Shown piece by piece: positions 8,104 to 16,299 of a stretch of 64,000 nt of DNA; within the stretch, counting starts at the first letter, position 1, and the number at the start of each line of letters is the position of its first letter. The stretch is taken from assembly GCA_964581565.1 (NCBI GenBank), contig CAZOOZ010000006.1, positions 77,376 to 141,375 on the forward strand, written 5' to 3'. Source of the DNA: UBA1433 sp964581565. Its GTDB lineage: Bacteria; Bacillota; Clostridia; Eubacteriales; UBA1433. The position numbers and the translations under genes were made by a program. Below the pieces are notes generated by a model. That model made no database searches. It saw only the letters and a program-made list of their open reading frames with translations, and was not told the DNA's origin.

Positions 8104-9333
8104 TTATTTATCTTTTTTTTGTCGAATGATATCCCCCTTTTTTAAAGACACATCGATATCAAAACAAAACAATTGCATTGCGTTAGGTGCCGAAGATAGA
8201 ATATTGCCTTCTATATCACGTAGCTGCTTAATTGTATGCGATATATAATCTCTATACGGCCCGATAATTTCAACATAGGCTCCAGTTACAACTTTATTTC
8301 GCTGCTGTACGGTAACAACTTTTGTATCTTCATTATAATCTACCACTATCCCTACAAATTCCCAGTTTCTAAGATAACCTGCAGTTGCATAATTTTGACT
8401 GTTTTCATCAGGTTTTTTATTAAAAAAACCATCTGTATATTCCCTGTAGCTGATTTTTTTTACTTCTTCAAGCCATTTCTTTTCAAATCTGTAGTGAGAT
8501 GGATCTTTACAATACGAATCAATAACTTTTCTATATGCTCCTACAACAGTCGCAATATAAAATTCTGATTTCATTCTTCCTTCTATTTTTAAAACATCTA
8601 TGCCCATTTCAATGATTTCATCCATATATTCAATTAAGCATAAATCTTTTGAATTAAAAATATAGGTTCCTCTTTCATCTTCCAATACGGGCATATATTG
8701 CCCTTGCCTTGTTTGCTCAGATAGATAATACTCCCATCTACACGGTTGTGCACAGTCCCCCCTGTTTGCGTTTCGGCCTGTCATGACATTGCTTAAAAGA
8801 CATCGACCTGAATAGGCAATACACATTGCACCATGAATAAAAATTTCGACCTGTAGCTTGGAAGGTGTGTTTTGAATAATCTCGGCAATTTCATTTTTAT
8901 TCAATTCTCTTGCAAGTACAACTCGATTAACGCCATTTTTATACCAAAATTTTGCAGTATTATAGTTTGTACAGCTCGATTGTGTTGAAAGAGAGATATG
9001 GATATTTTTATCAATTTTTCGAATCAAGGATATAACTCCAGGATCGGATGCGATGATTCCATCGACACCAGTAGAAATGACATCCTTGACATACTGTTCT
9101 AAATGCTCAAAGTCGACATTATGCGCTAAAATATTAATAGTTACATATACTTCCCTGTTAAATCGATGCGCATAATCTGCACCTTTTTTCATTTCTTTTA
9201 TATCAAAATTGGTTGCATTCGCCCTGAGCCCGTATAATTTTCCACCGATGTATACGGCATCTGCTCCATAATTGATGGCTACTTTTAATTTTTCTAAATC
9301 TCCTGCAGGGGCCAGCAGTTTTGGCTTCTTCAA
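8104..9333 (-). CDS. trhP: tRNA hydroxylation protein TrhP (peptidase U32 family)
   Basis: This is a U32-family protein of 409 residues. Members next to trmR act in prephenate-dependent hydroxylation of uridine 34 in tRNA, giving ho5U. Seen: the N-terminus PKLLAPAGDLEKLKVAI, GADAVYIGG, and the cysteine cluster HGAMCIAYSGRC...GDCAQPCRWEY near residues 165-200, whose four cysteines are the expected iron-sulfur ligands. A C-terminal beta domain follows from about residue 320. Its start overlaps the end of trmR by 4 bases. In Bacillus the neighbouring order is yrrL (mltG), yrrM (trmR), yrrN/yrrO (trhP), the same as here with one trhP. RlhA, a 23S rRNA hydroxylase, is the closest alternative; gene order favours TrhP. 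Confidence 0.85.
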   Translation of the reverse strand: MKKPKLLAPAGDLEKLKVAINYGADAVYIGGKLYGLRANATNFDIKEMKKGADYAHRFNREVYVTINILAHNVDFEHLEQYVKDVISTGVDGIIASDPGVISLIRKIDKNIHISLSTQSSCTNYNTAKFWYKNGVNRVVLARELNKNEIAEIIQNTPSKLQVEIFIHGAMCIAYSGRCLLSNVMTGRNANRGDCAQPCRWEYYLSEQTRQGQYMPVLEDERGTYIFNSKDLCLIEYMDEIIEMGIDVLKIEGRMKSEFYIATVVGAYRKVIDSYCKDPSHYRFEKKWLEEVKKISYREYTDGFFNKKPDENSQNYATAGYLRNWEFVGIVVDYNEDTKVVTVQQRNKVVTGAYVEIIGPYRDYISHTIKQLRDIEGNILSSAPNAMQLFCFDIDVSLKKGDIIRQKKDK

Positions 9334-9977
9334 TTCTTGTCACTGCCTTTCTTTATGCTAATTAAAAGCCCGTCTTCAAAATTTATTACAGATGACAGCA
9401 TTTCTTTATCTTCAAATATCAAATCCAAAAATTCTCTTAAATGATGCACTGACGTTCTTTTTTTCTTTGGCGTATCTTTATATCCCGATATCATTCCAAA
9501 ATATAAGACATTGTCTGCTATTAATAAGCCGCCTTGCTTTAATAATCTTTTGCAATCATCAAGCATATCGATATAATGTGTTTTTGGTCCGTCCAAAAAA
9601 ATGATATCAAACATATCCTCTCCAAGCATCCGTCTTAAAGCGCACTGTGCATCATCATGTATAACATGGATATGGTTATCTAAATTAAACAAACGAATAT
9701 TTTCTCTTGCTTTACTCACTCTTAATTCATCAGATTCTATAGTTATAATATCTGCATTTTCACCGATTGCATTTGCAAAGCATATGGAAGAATATCCGTT
9801 CGCCGTACCCACTTCCAATATTTTTTTTGTTTTTGTAAGCTCTACTATGACAAGCATAAACTGCATGACTTCTTTTTTTATAATAGGTATATATTCAGCT
9901 TCATCTTGTTGTCTTAATTTATATGTTAAAGCATTTTCTTTAATTAAAGATCGGATAAATTCTATATTCTTATCCAT
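9330..9977 (-). CDS. trmR: tRNA 5-hydroxyuridine methyltransferase
   Basis: A class I SAM-dependent O-methyltransferase of the YrrM/TrmR type, which methylates ho5U34 to mo5U34 in tRNA. Seen: the SAM-binding motif ILEVGTANGYSSICFANA near residue 60, an acidic strand end VITIESDE-type (here IITIESDELR), and DIIFLDGPKTHY (motif IV) near residue 130. An in-frame GTG at 10007 would overlap mltG; the ATG at 9975-9977, 14 bases after the mltG stop and behind TTAGGACGG, is preferred and gives 215 residues. It overlaps trhP by 4 bases, so the two modification steps are translationally coupled. Confidence 0.85.
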   Translation of the reverse strand: MDKNIEFIRSLIKENALTYKLRQQDEAEYIPIIKKEVMQFMLVIVELTKTKKILEVGTANGYSSICFANAIGENADIITIESDELRVSKARENIRLFNLDNHIHVIHDDAQCALRRMLGEDMFDIIFLDGPKTHYIDMLDDCKRLLKQGGLLIADNVLYFGMISGYKDTPKKKRTSVHHLREFLDLIFEDKEMLSSVINFEDGLLISIKKGSDKN

Positions 9978-9991
9978 TGTATCACGCCGTC

Positions 9992-11059
9992 CTAATATTC
10001 CAACCACAGCCCTTGGCTTTGTAACTCACTTATTGTTTTTTCATGTTCAGTATATGTTTTACTGAAATACAGCTTTTTATTTTTATCTGAGACAAAATAA
10101 TAATACTCGCTTTCCGTGGGATAAAGCGCTGCTTTTATTGAATCAATGCTTGGGTTACATATCGGCCCAATCGGAAGCTTTCCGGTCATTTTGCTGCTTC
10201 TGGTATTATAGTCGTTATACGCATCGAGCTCCGATTGATATAAATCTCTCTCTCCCATTTGGACTTTAGATGCATAATAAGTCGTAACACAGCTTCCCAG
10301 TGCCCAACCCGAATTTAGTCTGTTGTAAAAAACCCCTGCCACAACAGCTCTGTCTTCACTGTTCCATGCTTCTAATTCGACTATCGAAGCCAAAGTTAAA
10401 AGTTCGTGCATGGAGTATTCACTTGATTGAATATCTTCCTTGAATGGTGTTAGTTGCCTATCTGTTTCATTTAACATAGTCAAAAATATATCATTTACAC
10501 TAACATCCTTGCCTGAAAATTCATATGTATTTGGGAACAAATATCCTTCTAAAGAATAATATAAATTTTTATTCTTTATGTCATCAGACAAAAACCAATA
10601 CTTTAAAATGATTTCATCTAAAAAATCATTATCTTTCAATAATTCATACACACTTTCTTCTGAATTATCTGTATTGTTTGCTATTATTTCAGCTACACGA
10701 TTCATGTTGATTCCTTCAGGAAACGTTATAGTTATCGCATCCGGATTATATGTCGAATTTGTTTCAAACATCACAAGAATCTCAGCCAAAGACATATTTT
10801 CAGCTAAAGGATATTTTCCGGCTTGCAGATTGGAAGGGTCGTGCATTTTAATATATAACTTATAAAATAGTTCTGATTTAATCAGACCGGCTTCCTTTAA
10901 TTTGGGAGCAATACTGTAATAGGTATCCCCACTGTCCACTACAAATCTAATTATCGTATCATCAGTGCCGACCGGATCGGTATTGACTTTATACGCAATC
11001 GCCCCGGCTATTAAAATAATCAGTATGCATATAATAATTATACGAATAGTTTTTTTCAT
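9992..11059 (-). CDS. mltG: Endolytic murein transglycosylase MltG
   Basis: MltG cuts nascent peptidoglycan strands at the outer face of the membrane and ends their elongation. The 355-residue protein has one N-terminal membrane anchor (residues 5-23), a LysM-like part (near 40-105), and the YceG catalytic domain with ASIVELEAW (near residue 230), where the glutamate of IVE is the expected catalytic residue, and GVFYNRLNSG. The usual QTDPT stretch is replaced by GSCVTT; the final residues LPIGPICNPSIDSIKAAL are conserved. It follows dnaE after 38 bases and precedes trmR, so it is probably cotranscribed with both. Confidence 0.92.
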   Translation of the reverse strand: MKKTIRIIIICILIILIAGAIAYKVNTDPVGTDDTIIRFVVDSGDTYYSIAPKLKEAGLIKSELFYKLYIKMHDPSNLQAGKYPLAENMSLAEILVMFETNSTYNPDAITITFPEGINMNRVAEIIANNTDNSEESVYELLKDNDFLDEIILKYWFLSDDIKNKNLYYSLEGYLFPNTYEFSGKDVSVNDIFLTMLNETDRQLTPFKEDIQSSEYSMHELLTLASIVELEAWNSEDRAVVAGVFYNRLNSGWALGSCVTTYYASKVQMGERDLYQSELDAYNDYNTRSSKMTGKLPIGPICNPSIDSIKAALYPTESEYYYFVSDKNKKLYFSKTYTEHEKTISELQSQGLWLEY

Positions 11060-11097
11060 GATTCTATCTACCTTACATAGTATTTTTATTTATTTTA

Positions 11098-14000
11098 TCA
11101 AAAAAGAAGTACGTTTCCTACCCCTACAAATGAATTCAGCTTCTCAATAAGTTCATCCGTCATATCTACAAATAAATTTCTATCTGCGAGCATTTTTTTC
11201 CCTGTATCAGTAAAGTTCAGATATACTTTTTGCTGTCCTTGATTTGATTGCAAAAGATTATAAATATCATTTTTATATCTATGATATATGGGCTCAGTTA
11301 TTTTAATCACGAGACTTATATCATAATTTTTTAACTCTTGAATATTTTGTGCTATAATACTTGAACCTTGATTTTCTTTAGCATTTATTTTCCCGGAAAC
11401 AAGCAATATGGCTTCCTTTTTTAAAAGAGTTGACTTTTGTTTATAAATTTCACTAAATACAACAACTTCGATAGCCCCAAACATATCTTCAATTGTAACA
11501 AAAGCCATAGGATTACCTCTTTTGGTAATTTTATTCTGTATGCCGGATACTATCCCGACCACTACGCAATTGCTACCGTCATTTTCTGTCGTGTATTCTT
11601 CGTCATTTAACTTAATACTATCCACGGTTGCAAGATATTTTATTTCTTGTTTGTGTTGTTCCAAAGGATGAGCGGTGATATAAATCCCGGTTGCTTCTTT
11701 TTCATAGTAAATAATTGTCTGAATATCCCATGGTTCGGCTTTATTCATACTGGGATATTCGGATTTAACAACCGACGAATCAAACATCGATAATTGCCCG
11801 TTTACACTGCTTTTGGCAGCATTCATGACTTTTTCATACTCATCATAAAGTGTGCTTCGATTATCTTTGTCATTAAAATCAAATGCCCCGGCTTTGATTA
11901 AATATTCCATTGCTTTTTTATTAATCTTACCTACTAATCTGTAAACAAAATTATAAAAGCTAGTAAATTCACCGTTATTTTCTCTCTCATCGATTATTTC
12001 ACAAACTACATTCTCTCCAACATTTTTTACTGCTTTTAATCCGAATCTAATATTATCACCTACGGCAGTAAATTCACTGAAACTTTCATTTATATCGGGG
12101 GGCAGCACATTTATACCCATACTTTTACAATTTTGAATATATAAAGCAATTTTCCCTTCACTGTCCATTACACTTGATAAGAGAGAAGCCATATATTCAA
12201 CAGGGTACATACATTTTAGCCATGCGGTTTGATATGCCAGCACTGCATAGGCCACCGCATGAGATTTATTAAAAGCATATTGTGCAAATGTTAGCATCTG
12301 GGAATATATATTTTCAGCCGTTTTTTTGTCTACCCCACGCCTCAAAGCGCCTTCAATGATAATATTGCCTGCATTGTCCGTTTGGCCGTTTATAAATATT
12401 TCTTTGTGCATTTCCATGACGTCGGCTTGTTTTTTGCTCATAGCTCTTCTTAAAATATCACTTTGCCCCATGGAATACCCGGCTATTTCTCGAACAATCT
12501 GCATAACCTGTTCTTGATACACAATACATCCATAGGTGACATTTAAAATATTTTCTAATTTAGGATGAAGATAGTGTATAGCAGAGACATTTTTTTTATT
12601 ATAGATATATTCCGGTATCGCATCCATTGGCCCCGGTCTGTATAATGCAACAGCCGCGGTAATATCTTCAAAACAATTGGGCTTCATTTCTATTAAAAAC
12701 TGCCTCATGCCAGAGCCTTCCAACTGAAAAACACCCAATGTATCCCCCGCCGACAATAAATCATATACTTTTTTTTCATCAAAAGCAATATTGTCTATAT
12801 CAATATGGATCCCTTTATTTTGTACTACATTGTCAATACAGTCTTTTATCATCGTGAGATTTCTCAGCCCCAAGAAGTCCATTTTTAATAAGCCAAGTCG
12901 TTCTAAGTAGCTCATAGTAAATTGCGTCGAAATAATCCGTCCTTTTTTGCTGTCTTGTGTAGCATATAATGGTACATAATCGGTTATATCTCCCTGAGCT
13001 ATCACAACACCTGCCGCATGTGTAGAAGCATGCCTGCAAAGACCTTCCATCTCATGAGCCATATCAATAACTTCTTTTGCATTCACATCATTCTCAATGA
13101 GTTCTTTTAGCTTATAGTTCATCGCGATAGCTTTATCAAGTGAAATATTTAATATATTTGGTACCATTTTTGCTATATTGTCTGCCTTTGCATAAGGCAC
13201 ATCCAAAGCTCGGGCAACATCCCTTATAGCCGCTTTTGGAGCCATCGTACCAAAAGTAATAATCTGAGCCACGCTATTATTTCCATATTTTTCTGTTACA
13301 TAGTCAATTACTTCTTGTCTTCTCCTAACACAAAAATCAATATCAATATCAGGCATGCTTATTCTCTCGCTGTTTAAAAACCGTTCAAATAATAAATTGT
13401 ATTCAATAGGATCCACAGTTGTAATGTTGAGGCAATAGCTTACTAAACTTCCCACCGCAGAGCCCCTACCCGGACCAACTGCAATCTTGTTCTCTTTCGC
13501 AAATTTAATAAAATCCCATACAATTAAAAAATAGTCACAAAATCCCATGCTTTCAATTACAGCCAATTCTTTATTTAACCGTTCCTCATAGAGTGTACAT
13601 GCTTTTTCATCCTTACCATATATCTTATTTTGCAGACTTTCAAATACTATTTGTCTTAAATATTTTTTTGGCTCAATATTGTTCGGGGTTATAAAGTGAG
13701 GCAAATGATATTGCCCGTATTCAAAATCAACATTACACATATCAGCTATTTTCTGAGTGTTTATAATAGCTTCGGGGCAGTCTTTAAACAATTCCTGCAT
13801 CTCTTCGCCGCTTCGTACATAATATGTGTCCGATGAAAACCTCATTCTGTTGTCATCATTTACTTTTGCATTTGTTTGAATACACAAAAGAACATCATGT
13901 GCTTTCGCATCTTCTTTATTTAAATAATGTACATCGTTCGTTGCAACCAATGCAATCCCAAGCTCTTTGCTAAGTTGTTTTAAATTAAAATTTACTACTT

Positions 14001-14553
14001 TTTGTTCATAAATATCATTTTCCTGTAGCTCAAAGAAAAAATTATCAGTGCCAAATATGTCTAGATATTCTAAAGCACTCTTTTTAGCTTGTTCAATATT
14101 TTCCTGAATGATATGGGAAGGCACCTCCCCACCCAGACATGCGCTCAGCGCAATCAATCCATCACTGTATTTTTTTAAAAATTCCTTGTCAACTCTTGGG
14201 CGATAGTAAAACCCATCCGTATAGCCTGCCGATACAATTTTCATTAAATTCTTATATCCGGTATTATTTTTGGCAAGCAAAATAAGATGATAAGGTTCCG
14301 TGTCCAGCTTTCCTTCTTTATCGTGCATACTTCGACGGGCGATATATATTTCACAACCGATAATTGGCTTTATATTCTCTTTTTTACAATAATCATAAAA
14401 GATAGGCACACCAAACATTGCGCCATGATCAGTAATCGCTATACTTTCCATGCCTAATTCTTTAATTCTTTTTACTAATTTTTCAATTCTAACAAATCCA
14501 TCCAACAAGGAATATTGTGTATGCAAATGAAGATGTGTAAATTTAACCGACAT
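11098..14553 (-). CDS. dnaE: DNA polymerase III alpha subunit DnaE
   Basis: This is the DnaE1-type replicative polymerase, acting beside PolC in Firmicutes. Its 1151 residues match full length. Domains: an N-terminal PHP domain beginning THLHLHTQYSLLDG, polymerase motifs with GPGRGSAVGSLVSY near residue 360 and the catalytic aspartates in PDIDIDF near 403, a fingers/beta-binding region, helix-hairpin-helix near 870, and a C-terminal OB fold near 985-1060 (PMAFVTIEDMFGAIEVVVF). Start: ATG behind CGGAGGA. A good SigA-type promoter lies 53 to 81 bases upstream. It heads an apparent operon dnaE-mltG-trmR-trhP. Confidence 0.96.
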   Translation of the reverse strand: MSVKFTHLHLHTQYSLLDGFVRIEKLVKRIKELGMESIAITDHGAMFGVPIFYDYCKKENIKPIIGCEIYIARRSMHDKEGKLDTEPYHLILLAKNNTGYKNLMKIVSAGYTDGFYYRPRVDKEFLKKYSDGLIALSACLGGEVPSHIIQENIEQAKKSALEYLDIFGTDNFFFELQENDIYEQKVVNFNLKQLSKELGIALVATNDVHYLNKEDAKAHDVLLCIQTNAKVNDDNRMRFSSDTYYVRSGEEMQELFKDCPEAIINTQKIADMCNVDFEYGQYHLPHFITPNNIEPKKYLRQIVFESLQNKIYGKDEKACTLYEERLNKELAVIESMGFCDYFLIVWDFIKFAKENKIAVGPGRGSAVGSLVSYCLNITTVDPIEYNLLFERFLNSERISMPDIDIDFCVRRRQEVIDYVTEKYGNNSVAQIITFGTMAPKAAIRDVARALDVPYAKADNIAKMVPNILNISLDKAIAMNYKLKELIENDVNAKEVIDMAHEMEGLCRHASTHAAGVVIAQGDITDYVPLYATQDSKKGRIISTQFTMSYLERLGLLKMDFLGLRNLTMIKDCIDNVVQNKGIHIDIDNIAFDEKKVYDLLSAGDTLGVFQLEGSGMRQFLIEMKPNCFEDITAAVALYRPGPMDAIPEYIYNKKNVSAIHYLHPKLENILNVTYGCIVYQEQVMQIVREIAGYSMGQSDILRRAMSKKQADVMEMHKEIFINGQTDNAGNIIIEGALRRGVDKKTAENIYSQMLTFAQYAFNKSHAVAYAVLAYQTAWLKCMYPVEYMASLLSSVMDSEGKIALYIQNCKSMGINVLPPDINESFSEFTAVGDNIRFGLKAVKNVGENVVCEIIDERENNGEFTSFYNFVYRLVGKINKKAMEYLIKAGAFDFNDKDNRSTLYDEYEKVMNAAKSSVNGQLSMFDSSVVKSEYPSMNKAEPWDIQTIIYYEKEATGIYITAHPLEQHKQEIKYLATVDSIKLNDEEYTTENDGSNCVVVGIVSGIQNKITKRGNPMAFVTIEDMFGAIEVVVFSEIYKQKSTLLKKEAILLVSGKINAKENQGSSIIAQNIQELKNYDISLVIKITEPIYHRYKNDIYNLLQSNQGQQKVYLNFTDTGKKMLADRNLFVDMTDELIEKLNSFVGVGNVLLF

Positions 14554-14605
14554 ATTATTCCTCCGAAGTTATTATATCATAAGAATATAATAACTAATAC
14601 CAAAG

Positions 14606-14634
14606 TTATTATATATTCTTACTACTTGTTTCAA
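14606..14634 (-). promoter_or_regulatory. Candidate promoter of dnaE
   Basis: On the minus strand TTGAAA (14629-14634), a 17-base spacer, and TAATAA (14606-14611). It lies 53 bases before the dnaE ATG. The -10 region overlaps one arm of an imperfect inverted repeat (about 14579-14595 against 14604-14621), which may serve regulation. Confidence 0.45.
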
Positions 14635-14637
14635 TAA

Positions 14638-14669
14638 AAAATTGCCGTGAAAATAATCACAGCAATTTT
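14638..14669 (-). terminator. Terminator of the lipoprotein gene
   Basis: AAAATTGCCGTGA (14638-14650) pairs with 14657-14669 with one mismatch and a 6-base loop; on the minus strand a run of T follows. It lies 14 bases after the lipoprotein stop. Confidence 0.75.
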
Positions 14670-14682
14670 ATCTCTATCATTT

Positions 14683-15144
14683 TTATGGTCTCTTTGATTT
14701 ATCCGCTGTTTTATATACTTCATGAATAATTTTCCCATCATCATTATTAATATAAAGATGCATTATATAACTGTTCAAATCAACTATAAAACTTGCATTA
14801 ACCGTATTGTCGCCATATTTAAACGCAACCGTATCTTTACTTACTTCTACAGAGGAGTTTTCTTTGAAAGTAAATTCACTCATATCGGGGACAGTTGTCT
14901 CGCCCCTGAAAACAGAATTGCTTTTTTCGTCCAGATATTCATAGATATCAACTGTTTTATCAGACTTAAAGTCCAAGATAATCCATGTAATATCTTGAGC
15001 TGTTCCATCAATGTATTTAGCGTCAAGCTGCCATGGCCCAACCAAATCATTGTAGCTCGTACTCTCACTGACTGAACCGCAGGAGGTCAAAGTAATAATT
15101 ATTGTAACTAATAAAATTAAATAAAATGCTTTCTTTTTCATCAA
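14683..15144 (-). CDS. Predicted lipoprotein of unknown function
   Basis: A 153-residue secreted lipoprotein. The N-terminus is a lipoprotein signal peptide (KKK, a hydrophobic stretch, then LTSC with the lipidated cysteine at residue 22). The mature part reads like a small beta-barrel: LVGPWQLDAKYIDG at its start, then repeated short strands such as ITWIILDFKSDKTVDIYEY, as in lipocalin-like lipoproteins of Clostridia. I do not recognise a named family. It lies 18 bases after the mnmA stop and has its own terminator, so it is probably expressed with mnmA. Two adjacent Met codons leave the start uncertain by one residue. Confidence 0.75.
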   Translation of the reverse strand: MMKKKAFYLILLVTIIITLTSCGSVSESTSYNDLVGPWQLDAKYIDGTAQDITWIILDFKSDKTVDIYEYLDEKSNSVFRGETTVPDMSEFTFKENSSVEVSKDTVAFKYGDNTVNASFIVDLNSYIMHLYINNDDGKIIHEVYKTADKSKRP

Positions 15145-15162
15145 AACACCGTCTTTCTCATA

Positions 15163-16242
15163 CTAAATATGAATAATGCTGTCAATTTCCGCTCCTCCAA
15201 GACATGTTTCATGGTCGTAAAAAACAACATATTGTCCTGGACATACAGCTTTTTGAGGCTCATTAAACACAACACTTATCTGATCGTTATCAACTGTAAT
15301 TTGTGCCTTCTTATCAGGTTGCCTATACCTGTATTTCACTGTGCAAATAAAACTATTTTGCGGCGGAGCTCCCTGAATCCAATTTGCTTTTTTCGCAGTT
15401 AAAGCTTTTGAAAACAAGGACGGATGGAAGGGATCCTGAACAACAATAAGCTCATTTTTCGCAAGATCTTTACTTACTACATACCATCGGCCTCCATTAC
15501 CCTTTCCACCTATTCCAAGACCTCTTCGTTGCCCCAGTGTATAATACATCAGTCCATTATGCTCTCCTACAACTTTACCGTCGATATTTTTTATCGGCCC
15601 TTTTTGCCCCGGCAAATAATGTGATAAAAATTTTGAAAATTTTCTTTCCCCAATAAAACATATGCCTGTGCTATCTTTTTTCAATGCCGTTCGAAGCCCA
15701 TTTTGTTCGGCAATTTTTCGAACTTGACTTTTTTTCATATGCCCAATCGGGAATAACGCTTTTGATAGCTGAAATTGGTTTAATTGGCATAAAAAATAGC
15801 TTTGATCTTTATTTTCATCAGTGCCTCTAAGCAAAGAACAATTCCCATCAATTTCTTTCTTTTGAACATAATGTCCTGTCGCTATATAATCAACCTTAGC
15901 AATATTTAATGCATAATCTAAAAAAGCTTTGAATTTAATCTCGCTATTACAAAGTACATCCGGATTCGGAGTACGTCCTAATTTAAATTGATCAATAAAA
16001 TATTCAAACACTCTGTCCCAATACTCTTGGGAAAAATTAACGGTATAATATGGAATTCCTATTTTAGCACATACACTGCTTACATCAGAGTAGTCTTCCT
16101 CCGCAGTGCACTGTTCAGAATTATCTTCTTCCCAATTTTTCATAAAAATCCCGACAACATCAAATCCCTGTTGTTTTAATAAAAATGCCGCTACAGAGCT
16201 GTCTACACCCCCGCTTAAACCAACGGCTACTTTTTGCTTCAT
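15163..16242 (-). CDS. mnmA: tRNA-specific 2-thiouridylase MnmA
   Basis: MnmA adds sulfur to position 2 of the wobble uridine (U34) in tRNA for Lys, Glu and Gln, using ATP and a persulfide donor. The 359-residue length is normal. Seen: the PP-loop SGGVDSS (residues 9-15), the MKNW element, the nucleophilic cysteine in NPDVLCNSEIKF (near residue 99), the persulfide cysteine in GICFIGERKF (near 196), and the YTLGQRRGLGIG segment. It is the last but one gene of the block from the SbcD-like gene downwards. The cysteine-desulfurase partner often found beside mnmA is not in the window. Confidence 0.95.
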   Translation of the reverse strand: MKQKVAVGLSGGVDSSVAAFLLKQQGFDVVGIFMKNWEEDNSEQCTAEEDYSDVSSVCAKIGIPYYTVNFSQEYWDRVFEYFIDQFKLGRTPNPDVLCNSEIKFKAFLDYALNIAKVDYIATGHYVQKKEIDGNCSLLRGTDENKDQSYFLCQLNQFQLSKALFPIGHMKKSQVRKIAEQNGLRTALKKDSTGICFIGERKFSKFLSHYLPGQKGPIKNIDGKVVGEHNGLMYYTLGQRRGLGIGGKGNGGRWYVVSKDLAKNELIVVQDPFHPSLFSKALTAKKANWIQGAPPQNSFICTVKYRYRQPDKKAQITVDNDQISVVFNEPQKAVCPGQYVVFYDHETCLGGAEIDSIIHI

Positions 16243-16299
16243 ATAATCTATACGCGATTCCTTAATTTTTGATTTAAAATATAATATATTTTGTTATAT

